Of a stretch of DNA of 64,000 bases, positions 56,286 through 64,000 are shown one piece after another (position 1 is the stretch's first letter; each line of letters begins with the position of its first letter). The notes beneath the pieces are model-generated. The model made no database searches and was not told where the DNA came from. It worked only from the letters and a program-made list of their open reading frames with translations. The position numbers and the translations under genes are program-made. Origin of the DNA: Mongoliimonas terrestris (lineage in GTDB: Bacteria > Pseudomonadota > Alphaproteobacteria > Rhizobiales > Pleomorphomonadaceae); NCBI RefSeq assembly GCF_001927285.1, contig NZ_MSIG01000010.1, positions 1 through 64,000 on the forward strand, read 5' to 3'.

Positions 56286-57197
56286 TCAGACCATGTCCTG
56301 GACCGACGCCTTGGCGAGGGTCTTCTGCCGCTCGAAGATGAAGAGACCGGCGCCGACGATGATGCCGGCGCCGATCAGCATGTTGGTCTGCGGCACGTCG
56401 CCGAAGATGAAGTAGCCGAACACGATCGCCCACAGGAGCAGCGTGTACTGCAGCGGCGCCACCACGGCGGCCGGCGCGAGCTTCAGCGATCGGTTGATCA
56501 GGATGTGCGCCGTCATGGCGACGACGCCGAGCGTGCCGAGAAGCGCGAAGTCGAAGGGCGTCGGCGTCACCCAGCCGAACGGCGCCATGGCGAGACCGGC
56601 GACCAGCGCCCCCACCGTCTGCCAGAACACCAGCGTGGTATCCGGCGTCGCCCGAAGCTGGCGGCTCTGCACCACCATCAGGGCGTAGCAGAGGCTGCCT
56701 GCGATGGAGATGAGCGACGGCCAGGAGAGCGTCTCCCCCGACGGGGACAGCACCACCAGGACGCCGATGAAGCCCACCAGGATGGCCGTCCACCGGCGCC
56801 AGCCCACCTTCTCGCCGAGGAGGAAGGGCGACATGGCGGCCACGTAGATCGGGCCGGCCAGGTAGAAGCTCATCACGTCGGCGATCGGCAGGTAGATGAC
56901 GGCGGTGTAGAAAAGCGTCACCTCCACGGTGGAGCAGAGGACGCGCACCACCTGGGTGACCGGGCGCTCCACCACCACCAGCCGCCGGACGCCGGAGCGG
57001 GCGATCAGGGGCGCCATCACGACGAGCGCCGCGAGGCTGCGGATCAGGAGCACCTGCCCGACCGTGTAGGTGGCGACCAGCCACTTTCCCATCACGTCGT
57101 TGAGGGCGAACATGAAGTCGCCGAGAAGCATCAGCACCACGCCAAGCGCGATGGTGTTCTTCTGGCGGTCGAGCGACGTGGTGATCTGAGCAAGCAC
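56286..57197 (-). CDS. DMT family (EamA) transporter
   Basis: 303 aa from a GTG. Ten membrane helices in two EamA repeats; the first repeat ends near GVLVVLSP and the second near GAGLFIFERQ. It exports a small metabolite; the substrate is unknown. It lies about 80 bases downstream of glpK on the same strand and may be co-transcribed with it. Confidence 0.88.
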   Translation of the reverse strand: MLAQITTSLDRQKNTIALGVVLMLLGDFMFALNDVMGKWLVATYTVGQVLLIRSLAALVVMAPLIARSGVRRLVVVERPVTQVVRVLCSTVEVTLFYTAVIYLPIADVMSFYLAGPIYVAAMSPFLLGEKVGWRRWTAILVGFIGVLVVLSPSGETLSWPSLISIAGSLCYALMVVQSRQLRATPDTTLVFWQTVGALVAGLAMAPFGWVTPTPFDFALLGTLGVVAMTAHILINRSLKLAPAAVVAPLQYTLLLWAIVFGYFIFGDVPQTNMLIGAGIIVGAGLFIFERQKTLAKASVQDMV

Positions 57198-57275
57198 GGG
57201 TCGAGTGTCCGAACAGCGCCGCCGTCCGGCGCCAGACGGCGGGAGGTATCAGGTCCCGGCCGGTTCGGCGAGCGG

Positions 57276-58775
57276 TCAGTTCTGCAGGGGGTGGGTCAGC
57301 GTCCGGCGGACCGCATCCGCCCAGCCGGCGAGCTTCAGCGTGCGGACCTCCTCGTCCATGGCCGGCAGGAAGCGCCGGTCGAGCCGCCAGCTCGCCGAGA
57401 AGCCCGCCTGATCCGGCCAGACGCCTGCCTGCCGGCCGGCAAGCCAGGCCGCGCCGAGGGCGGTCGTCTCCAGCACCGTCGGCCGGTCGACGCAGGCGTC
57501 GAGCAGATCGGCGAGCCGCTGCATGGTCCAGTCGCTCGCCACCATGCCGCCGTCGACCCGAAGCACCGTGTCGGCGTCGCCCGCCCAGTCGCGCCGCATG
57601 GCCTCCAGGAGATCGCGGGTCTGGTAGCAGACCGCCTCGAGCGCCGCCCGGGCAAGCTCGTTCGGACCGGTCGCGCGGGTGAGGCCGAAGATCGCCCCGC
57701 GCGCGTCCGCATCCCACCAGGGTGCACCGAGGCCGGTGAAGGCCGGCACCATGTAGACGGTCTGGGCCGGATCCGCCGCCTCCGCCATCGGGCCGGTCTG
57801 ATCGGACCGCTCCACCACCTTCAGCCCGTCGCGGAGCCACTGGACGGCGGCGCCGGCGACGAAGATGGAGCCCTCCAGGGCGTAGGTGGTCTTCCCGTCG
57901 AGCCGATACGCGATGGTGGTGAGGAGACGGTTCTTCGACGGCACGAAGTCCGGCCCAGTGTTGAGCACGGCGAAACAGCCGGTGCCATAGGTGGACTTGA
58001 TCATGCCGGGCGCGAAACAGGCCTGGCCGACGGTCGCCGCCTGCTGGTCGCCGGCGATGCCCCGGAGCGGAATGGCGGCGCCGAAGAGCGACGGGTCGGT
58101 GGTGCCGAAGTCGGCCGCGCTGTCGTGCACCTCCGGCAGCATCGCCCGCGGCACCCGGATGAGGGCGAGGAGGTCGTCGTCCCAGTCGCCGCGGCGAATG
58201 TCGTAGAGGAGCGTGCGCGAGGCATTGGTGGCGTCCGTGGCGTGCACCCGGCCGCCGGTCAGGCGCCAGAGGAGGAAGCTGTCCACCGTGCCGAAGGCGA
58301 GCGCTCCCGCCTCTGCCCGCGCCCTTGCGCCGGATACGTTATCGAGGATGTAGGCGACCTTGGTGCCGGAGAAATAGGGGTCGAGGATGAGGCCGGTCTT
58401 TGCCGACACCATAGGCTCCGCGCCGTCCGCCTTCAGCCGGTGGCAGACCTCCGCGGTGCGCCGGTCCTGCCAGACGATGGCGTTGTGGATGGCCTGGCCG
58501 GTCTGCCGGTCCCAGACGACGGTGGTCTCGCGCTGGTTGGTGATGCCGATGCCGGCGAGATCCGCCGCCGAGAGGCCCGCGTCGGCGAGCGCGAAGCGCA
58601 CCGTGTCCAGGGTCGTTCGCCACAGGTCCTCCGGGTCGTGCTCCACCCAGCCGGACGCCGGGAAGTGCTGCGGGAATTCCTGCTGCCCGACGCCGCGCAC
58701 CCGGTAGCTGTCGTCGAACACGATGGCGCGCGTGGACGTGGTGCCCTGGTCGATCGCCAGAATGAAGCCGCTCAT
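57276..58775 (-). CDS. glpK: Glycerol kinase
   Basis: 499 aa, full length. The FGGY kinase start [18 protein letters not shown], the glycerol-binding [12 protein letters not shown], then [12 protein letters not shown] and [12 protein letters not shown] are all present. It phosphorylates glycerol to sn-glycerol 3-phosphate. glpF and glpD are not in the window. Confidence 0.95.
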   Translation of the reverse strand: MSGFILAIDQGTTSTRAIVFDDSYRVRGVGQQEFPQHFPASGWVEHDPEDLWRTTLDTVRFALADAGLSAADLAGIGITNQRETTVVWDRQTGQAIHNAIVWQDRRTAEVCHRLKADGAEPMVSAKTGLILDPYFSGTKVAYILDNVSGARARAEAGALAFGTVDSFLLWRLTGGRVHATDATNASRTLLYDIRRGDWDDDLLALIRVPRAMLPEVHDSAADFGTTDPSLFGAAIPLRGIAGDQQAATVGQACFAPGMIKSTYGTGCFAVLNTGPDFVPSKNRLLTTIAYRLDGKTTYALEGSIFVAGAAVQWLRDGLKVVERSDQTGPMAEAADPAQTVYMVPAFTGLGAPWWDADARGAIFGLTRATGPNELARAALEAVCYQTRDLLEAMRRDWAGDADTVLRVDGGMVASDWTMQRLADLLDACVDRPTVLETTALGAAWLAGRQAGVWPDQAGFSASWRLDRRFLPAMDEEVRTLKLAGWADAVRRTLTHPLQN

Positions 58776-58970
58776 GCGTCTTTCCTCCCCGAATGCCCAC
58801 CCGGCCGTCAGGCCGGTCCGGCCATGCGGCCGGCTGGACCGTCTCGGCGGCGAGGCTCCCCTCCCTGTCCGCCCGCGGTCTTCTCTAGGTCGTCGCGAAC
58901 TGTCCGCCGGAATGAAACGAAAGTCAAACGAAAGGAAAGCGAAACAGCCGTCGCGGGTCGCCGTGGGCCG

Positions 58971-59414
58971 TCAGCGATCGATCCGGGTGGAGAGCAGGAT
59001 GGCCGACGCGGTGCGCTCCACCCCTTCGAGCGCGCCGATCCGGTCGATCACCGCGTCGAGTTCGGCGACCGAGGGCGCCGACACGTGGACGATCATGTCG
59101 ACCGGTCCGGACACGGAATGAAGCTGGCGCACCTCAGGCATCCGCCGGAGCGCCGCCTCCACCCCGGCGGAGCGCTTGGGATGGCAGACGAGCGTGATGT
59201 GCGCCCGCACGGACCGGTTCTCCAGGTCGCCCATGAGCCGGACCGTGTAGCCGAGGATCACGCCGGACGTCTCCAGTCGCTGTAGGCGCGCGGTGACGGT
59301 GGAGCGCGACAGGCCGAGCCGGCGGGCAAGGTCCACCGTGGAGGCCCGGGCGTTCTCCCTGAGAAGGGCCAGGATGGCCTTGTCGGTGTCGTCGAGCAGC
59401 ATAGTGTCGAGCAT
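58971..59414 (-). CDS. Lrp/AsnC family transcriptional regulator
   Basis: 147 aa. N-terminal helix-turn-helix (STVDLARRLGLSRSTVTARL) and a C-terminal RAM ligand-binding domain with SVSGPVDMIVHVSA. Divergent from a saccharopine-dehydrogenase-like gene, so amino-acid-responsive local control is likely, probably by lysine or a related compound. An ATG at 59402 is an alternative start. Confidence 0.9.
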   Translation of the reverse strand: MLDTMLLDDTDKAILALLRENARASTVDLARRLGLSRSTVTARLQRLETSGVILGYTVRLMGDLENRSVRAHITLVCHPKRSAGVEAALRRMPEVRQLHSVSGPVDMIVHVSAPSVAELDAVIDRIGALEGVERTASAILLSTRIDR

Positions 59415-59532
59415 AGGCGAGCAAAGTGACGAAAGAAAGCGCGCAGACCGGCGGATCGCGCCTTGCGATCGGACAGCGCCCTCCAGCACCCTCTTCGTTC
59501 AACCTCAAGGCACGACGACAAGGGAGCGACCC

Positions 59533-60636
59533 ATGTGCAAGGACATCGTGGTCATCGGCGGCGGCAAGATCGGCTCCACCATCGCCGGCATGCTGGTCGC
59601 CAGCGGCGACTATGCGGTGACGGTGGTCGACCGCTCCCGCGACGCGCTGGAGCGCATCGACGTGCCGGGCGACGTGGAGCGCCGGGTGCTCGACATCGAG
59701 GACGGCCGCGCCCTCACCGGCCTCCTGGCCGGCCGGTTCGCGGTGCTCTCCGCCGCCCCCTGGCACTTGACGATCCGCGTCGCCGAGGCGACTCGCGCGG
59801 CGGGTGTGCACTATCTGGACCTCACCGAGGACGTCGCCACCACACGGCGGGTAAAACAGCTCGCCGCCGATGCGGACAGCGCCTTCATCCCTCAATGCGG
59901 CCTTGCGCCCGGCTTCATCTCCATCGTCGCCGCCGACCTGATCCGGCGTTTCGACGCGGTGGACAGCGTGCGCATGCGCGTCGGCGCGCTGCCGCAGTTT
60001 CCTTCCAACGCGCTCAACTACAATCTCACCTGGTCGACCGACGGGGTGATCAATGAGTACTGCGAGCCCTGCGAGGCGGTGGTGAACGGCGCGCTCAGGG
60101 AGGTGCAGCCGCTGGAGGAGCGGGAGGAATTCTCCCTCGACGGCGTCGCCTACGAGGCCTTCAACACCTCCGGCGGGCTCGGCACCCTGGCGGAGACGCT
60201 GGCCGGCCAGGTGCGGACGCTCAACTACAAGACCATCCGCTATCCGGGCCATGCGGCCATCATGAAGGCGCTGCTCAACGACCTCCGCCTCCGCGACCGC
60301 CGGGACGTGCTGAAGGACATCCTGGAACAGGCGGTGCCGACCACCCTGCAGGACGTGGTGATCGTCTTCGTCACTGTCAGCGGCACCCGCGAGGGCCGGC
60401 TGGTGCAGGACACCTTCGCCCAAAAGGTCTATGCCCGGCCGGTGAACGGCATCCTGCACTCGGCCATCCAGGTGACCACCGCCGCCGGCATCTGTGGCGT
60501 GCTCGACCTTCTGGCCGAGGGCGCTCTGCCGGCGCGGGGGCTGGTGCGACAAGAGGCGGTGCCGCTTTCGGCCTTCCTCGGCAACCGGTTCGGCGCCCTC
60601 TACGGGTCGGACGCCGGGCTCGCCCACGCGGCCTGA
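59533..60636 (+). CDS. Saccharopine dehydrogenase family oxidoreductase
   Basis: 367 aa. The nucleotide loop VVIGGGKIGSTIAGML is followed by AAPWHLTIRVAEA and HYLDLTEDV, then GLAPGFISIVAADL and a C-terminal domain with FNTSGGLGTLAETLAG. The layout fits saccharopine dehydrogenase/reductase-like proteins of lysine metabolism, but the exact substrate is open. It is divergent from an Lrp regulator. Confidence 0.85.
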   Translation: MCKDIVVIGGGKIGSTIAGMLVASGDYAVTVVDRSRDALERIDVPGDVERRVLDIEDGRALTGLLAGRFAVLSAAPWHLTIRVAEATRAAGVHYLDLTEDVATTRRVKQLAADADSAFIPQCGLAPGFISIVAADLIRRFDAVDSVRMRVGALPQFPSNALNYNLTWSTDGVINEYCEPCEAVVNGALREVQPLEEREEFSLDGVAYEAFNTSGGLGTLAETLAGQVRTLNYKTIRYPGHAAIMKALLNDLRLRDRRDVLKDILEQAVPTTLQDVVIVFVTVSGTREGRLVQDTFAQKVYARPVNGILHSAIQVTTAAGICGVLDLLAEGALPARGLVRQEAVPLSAFLGNRFGALYGSDAGLAHAA

Positions 60637-60748
60637 CAAAAAGAGGCTCCACGGGGCGAAAGGCGTTCGCGCGACGGGGCCGGTTGGCCTGTCCATGCGA
60701 ACGCGGCTAGGATCGGGCGATCGAGCCTCAAGCGCCGGAGCGCCGCCC

Positions 60749-61228
60749 ATGTCCCTCGACGCCCTCCTTGCCGACCTCCTCGACCAGGAACGCCGGCTGG
60801 TCTTCCGCCGCTTCGACAATGACACGGCGATCGCGCTCGGCCTTGCCATCGTGGAGGAGGCGCGCCGGCGCGCGCTCGCCGTGACCGTGAACGTGACCCG
60901 CTCGGGCCAGCAGATCTTCCACATGGCTCTGCCCGGCACCACGGCGGACAACGACCACTGGGTCGCCCGCAAGACCGCCGTGGTGATGCGGTTCGGGCAT
61001 TCGTCCTACTACATGGGCCGGAAGGCGGTGCAGAAGGGCATACCCTTCCACGAGGCCTATCTGGTGGATCCGCTGGCCTATGCGGCGCACGGCGGCTGCT
61101 TTCCGGTGACCGTGGCGGGCACGGGGCTCGTCGGCACGGTGACGGTGTCCGGCCTACCGCAAGAGGAGGACCACGCGCTGGTGGTTGCCGTGATGGAGCG
61201 CTTCCTCGCCGACCAACCGGACGGCTGA
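60749..61228 (+). CDS. Heme-degrading domain (UPF0303/GlcG-like) protein
   Basis: 159 aa. VFRRFDNDTAIALGLAIVEEA at the start and HGGCFPVTVAGTGLVGTVTVSGLPQEEDHALVV (read as separate motifs HGGCFPV and GTVTVSGLPQ) are the UPF0303/HbpS-like features. Members bind heme or cobalamin-type ligands; the activity of this branch is not settled. No partner gene adjoins it. Confidence 0.8.
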   Translation: MSLDALLADLLDQERRLVFRRFDNDTAIALGLAIVEEARRRALAVTVNVTRSGQQIFHMALPGTTADNDHWVARKTAVVMRFGHSSYYMGRKAVQKGIPFHEAYLVDPLAYAAHGGCFPVTVAGTGLVGTVTVSGLPQEEDHALVVAVMERFLADQPDG

Positions 61229-61623
61229 AGCGCGAGAAGCGGAACAGCGATCGCGCGGGAATGAGAGCGGGCCGGGGTCGTTCTTCTTCGAGCGCGGCGC
61301 GTGGCGATGGCTGGAGCGGCCGTCCGGCCAGCCGGCCAGGAAGGCAAGCACTGGCGAACACGTCGCGTGTGCGCCACGATTTCGATTCTGTGTGCCATCA
61401 TTGTTTGGCGCCGTTCATCGAGTATTCACCTTCGCCATACTTCGCAACCAATCGGCCTCGTCTCGACCAGATCTGCCATGATGTGAGCTGGAGAGCGCCT
61501 TCAGGCGCGCTCAATTGAAGAACATCGTCCAGGGCCCTTGATCCCACTGAAGAGATCGCGGAACCAACCAGGCGCATCCCGGTTCTTTCCGCACCTCTGC
61601 CGTTTCCGGGAAGGCCAAGACCC
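61229..61623. other. Intergenic gap upstream of the large OmpA gene
   Basis: 395 bases. It holds an EcfG-like promoter at 61560-61584; about 61350-61480 is lower in GC than the flanks. No gene is supported. Confidence 0.5.
61560..61584 (+). promoter_or_regulatory. EcfG-like promoter of the OmpA gene, GGAAC-N16-GGTT
   Basis: GGAAC (61560-61564), 16 bases, GGTT (61581-61584), ending 39 bases before the ATG; one base from consensus. Confidence 0.5.
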
Positions 61624-63528
61624 ATGGACAAGAAGAAATCCCACCTCCTCGCGGGCGTGTTCGTCCCCGTGATGCTGCTGGCCGCTGCGCCGGCGCTCGC
61701 GGCGCCAGAGGCTCTCCTTCTCGCCCAGGCCGAGGAGCCGCCGCCCTTGCCGCCGGTCGAAGCGCCGCCAGGCGACCCGTCCGAACAGATGGAGCGCCAG
61801 CCGGAGGCGGAAGCGCCGCCGCCTCCGGCCGTTGAAGCGCCGCCGCCGGAGCCGGAGGCCCCGCCGCCGGAAGCGCCGCCGCCGGAAGCGCCGGCCGAAG
61901 CCGCGCCGGAGCCCGCACCGCCGGCCCCGGAAGCCGAAACGCCACCGCCCCCGGAAGCCGAAGCGCCGCCCGAGCCCGCCGCCCCGCCCGAGCCGGAGCC
62001 GCCCGCTGCCGAAGCGCCGCCGGAGGATCCGGAGGGCCAGCAGCGCCGCTCGTCCGAACCCGAACCTGAGCCCGCGCCCGAAGCACCCGCCCCGGAGGCA
62101 CCGGCCGAGGCCGCGCCTTCTCAGGCGGAGGAGCCCGCCGCCGCACCGGAAGCGCCGGCCGAAACGGCGCCTGCCCCCGATGTGCCCGATCCGGCCGCGA
62201 CCGAGGCTCCGCGCGCGGCGGAGGAGCCCGTCGCCGACGCCGACCGCGCCGAGGAGGACCGGTCCCCGGAGGCCGCCCGTGAACGGCGCGACGACGTGCG
62301 CGAGGAACTGCGCCGCCGGCAGCAGGAGGGCGACACCGCCGATCGGCCCGCCGATGCACCCGCCGCCGATGCGCCCGCAGCCGATGTGCCGGCCGCCGCG
62401 ACGGCGCCCGACGCCGCGTCCGAGCCGGAGGCCGCCGGCGCGGCGGACGGCCGCCGCGATCGCCTTCGGGCCCTGGAGGATCGCCGGGAGCGGCGCGAGG
62501 AGGCGCTCGACAGCGACCTCGACGCGGCGGAACGCGATGCCCGCCGGGCCGAGCGGCTGCGCGACCGCGAAGAGCGGCTCGCCGACCGCGAGGAGCGCTT
62601 GCGGCTCTTCGAGGATCGCCAGGACGAGCGGCTCAGCGACATCCGCCGGGAACGCCGGGAGATCCGCGACGAGGACGGCCGTGTGGTGATCGTGGAGCCG
62701 GGTGGCCGCCGCATCATCCGCGACGAAGGCCGGACGATCATCCGCTACAACGAGATCGACCGGCTCGGCTTCGGCGCCGACGACGTGACAACGGAAGACC
62801 GGGACGGCGGCACCGTCACCACCATCGTGCGGCCCGGCGGTGTCCGGGTGATCACCGTGACGGACGCCGAGGGCCGCGTGCTCCGGCGAACCCGCCGGAC
62901 CCGCGACGGCGACGACTACGTGCTCTTCGACAACACCCGCTCCTCCGGCCGGGGTCGCGACGCCGACGACTACTATGTGGTGGACGTGGAGCCGCCGGTG
63001 TGGGACGTGCCGGAGGACCAGTATATCGTCGAGGCGGACGAGGCCTCGCCGGAGGCCATCTACGAGGCCTTCGCGGCCGCACCGGTGGATCGGCCGCAGC
63101 AGCGCTACAGCCTCGACCAGGTGGTGAACACGCCGGCGCTGCGCGAGCGCGTCCGCCGGGTGGACATCGACACGATCACCTTCGACACCGGCTCGTCGCG
63201 GGTGAACGAGGACCAGATCGGCGCGCTGGAGACCATCGCGGACGCCATCCTCTCCGTGCTGGAGAAGAACCCGAACGAGGTCTTTCTCATCGAGGGCCAC
63301 ACGGACGCGGTCGGCGGCGATCTCGACAACCTGTCCCTCTCCGATCGACGGGCCGAGGAGGTGGCGGCGCTTCTGACGGAATACTACGACGTTCCGGCGG
63401 AAAACCTCACCACCAAGGGCTACGGCGAGCAGTATCTGAAGGTGAACACCGAGGGCGCGGAGCGGGACAACCGGCGCGTGACCATGCGCCGGATCACCGA
63501 TCTCCTGGAGACCAGCCAGGCCCGCTAG
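61624..63528 (+). CDS. OmpA family protein with long Pro/Glu/Ala-rich region
   Basis: 634 aa. Signal peptide 1-27, then about 200 residues of Pro/Glu/Ala repeats (EAPPPEAPPPEAP-type), an Asp/Arg/Glu-rich coiled region (about 275-350; RDREERLADREERL), a beta-rich part (about 355-450) and a C-terminal OmpA domain (about 515-634; IEGHTDAVGGDLDN, DRRAEEVAALL, NRRVTMRRI). It likely spans from the cell envelope to peptidoglycan. An EcfG-like promoter precedes it. Confidence 0.88.
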   Translation: MDKKKSHLLAGVFVPVMLLAAAPALAAPEALLLAQAEEPPPLPPVEAPPGDPSEQMERQPEAEAPPPPAVEAPPPEPEAPPPEAPPPEAPAEAAPEPAPPAPEAETPPPPEAEAPPEPAAPPEPEPPAAEAPPEDPEGQQRRSSEPEPEPAPEAPAPEAPAEAAPSQAEEPAAAPEAPAETAPAPDVPDPAATEAPRAAEEPVADADRAEEDRSPEAARERRDDVREELRRRQQEGDTADRPADAPAADAPAADVPAAATAPDAASEPEAAGAADGRRDRLRALEDRRERREEALDSDLDAAERDARRAERLRDREERLADREERLRLFEDRQDERLSDIRRERREIRDEDGRVVIVEPGGRRIIRDEGRTIIRYNEIDRLGFGADDVTTEDRDGGTVTTIVRPGGVRVITVTDAEGRVLRRTRRTRDGDDYVLFDNTRSSGRGRDADDYYVVDVEPPVWDVPEDQYIVEADEASPEAIYEAFAAAPVDRPQQRYSLDQVVNTPALRERVRRVDIDTITFDTGSSRVNEDQIGALETIADAILSVLEKNPNEVFLIEGHTDAVGGDLDNLSLSDRRAEEVAALLTEYYDVPAENLTTKGYGEQYLKVNTEGAERDNRRVTMRRITDLLETSQAR

Positions 63529-63554
63529 GCCGCGGCGCTCAGTCCGGCAGGGAA

Positions 63555-63587
63555 ACGGGCCGCTTCCCGAACGGGGAAGCGGCCCGT
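63555..63587 (+). terminator. Hairpin after the OmpA gene
   Basis: 14-bp perfect stem ACGGGCCGCTTCCC / GGGAAGCGGCCCGT with a 5-base loop, 27 bases after the stop; T-run absent. Confidence 0.6.
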
Positions 63588-63677
63588 CGCCGTTCGGCGC
63601 GGGACTCGACAAGTTGTCGCGGCCGCTTCACAAAGAGCGCCTGCAAGGGGCGGCGACAGGCGCCCGGGAGGCCGGTC

Positions 63678-64000
63678 TTGGAAATCAAGTGGCTGGAGGA
63701 CTTCGTGAGCCTCGCCAACACGCGCAGCTTTTCCAAGTCGGCGGTGGAGCGGCACGTGACCCAGTCCGCTTTCAGCCGGCGGATCCAGCAGCTGGAGCAG
63801 TGGCTGGGCGTGCCTCTCGTCGATCGCTCCACCTATCCAACCACCCTCACGGCGGAAGGCCGCCGGTTTCGCGAGACGGCCGAGGAGGTGCTGCGCCTTC
63901 TCTATGTGGAGCGCTCGCAGCTCCGGTCCGGGCGGCTGCCGACCCAGAACACGGTGACGCTCTCCACCATCCACACCCTGTCGATCAGTTTCTTCCCGAC
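63678..64000 (+). CDS. LysR family transcriptional regulator, 5' part
   Basis: At least 107 aa, cut by the window end. It starts at a TTG with GGGAGG 6 nt upstream: MEIKWLEDFVSLANTRSFSK, then the helix-turn-helix TQSAFSRRIQQLEQWLG and LTAEGRRFRETAEEVLRLL. These are the LysR N-terminal DNA-binding domain and linker helix; the effector domain just begins (TVTLSTIHTLS). Confidence 0.85.
   Translation, partial: MEIKWLEDFVSLANTRSFSKSAVERHVTQSAFSRRIQQLEQWLGVPLVDRSTYPTTLTAEGRRFRETAEEVLRLLYVERSQLRSGRLPTQNTVTLSTIHTLSISFFP

Overview
The window looks like chromosome from a GC-rich alphaproteobacterium, most likely a member of the Hyphomicrobiales (Rhizobiales). The main reason is a complete PhyR-NepR-EcfG general stress response (GSR) set, a system confined to Alphaproteobacteria. 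HWE-type histidine kinases, a bacteriophytochrome operon, Ku/LigD-type end joining and the style of the intergenic palindromes agree with this. No rRNA, tRNA, CRISPR array, transposase or prophage genes were seen.

Layout. 0-6.2 kb: four overlapping minus-strand genes that look like an ion-driven stator system (MotA/ZorA-like channel, MotB/ZorB-like OmpA protein, vWA-like protein, multi-pass coiled-coil protein), then a secreted nuclease. The block is bracketed by inverted copies of an intergenic palindrome. 6.2-13.4 kb: an SDR oxidoreductase, ku plus a LigD that lacks its ligase domain, and an UdgX/radical-SAM DNA repair pair. 13.5-20.5 kb: HWE kinases, single-domain response regulators and a heme oxygenase-bacteriophytochrome-regulator operon. 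20.7-30.8 kb: topoisomerase IB, a phospholipase D-VTT fusion, an EEP-family hydrolase, a glyoxalase-fold dioxygenase plus esterase, Tex and DadA. 30.9-38.6 kb: an island of small stress proteins (DUF2934, KGG, DUF3309, DUF892, PRC-barrel and orphans) around ecfG, nepR and phyR. 38.6-50.3 kb: glgX, treZ and treY for glycogen/trehalose metabolism, with a second cluster of kinases and regulators. 50.3-64 kb: lytic transglycosylase, pirin, chemoreceptor, YqjD/YqjE-like membrane proteins, DMT exporter, glycerol kinase, Lrp regulator with a saccharopine-dehydrogenase-like enzyme, a heme-degrading-domain protein, a large OmpA protein and the start of a LysR gene.

The unifying signal is the EcfG promoter, GGAAC-N16/17-CGTT. 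Exact copies sit upstream of ku-ligD, bphO-bphP, topoisomerase IB, a small-protein operon, ecfG itself, glgX and a response regulator. Near-exact copies ending in TGTT or GGTT precede most small stress genes, DUF883 and the large OmpA gene. The window therefore appears to hold a sensor layer (phytochrome, PAS and HWE kinases), a partner-switch core (PhyR/NepR/EcfG) and an output layer (end joining, topoisomerase, trehalose/glycogen, ferritin-like and envelope proteins). Regulation and substrate statements are inferences from sequence; the family calls rest on visible motifs.
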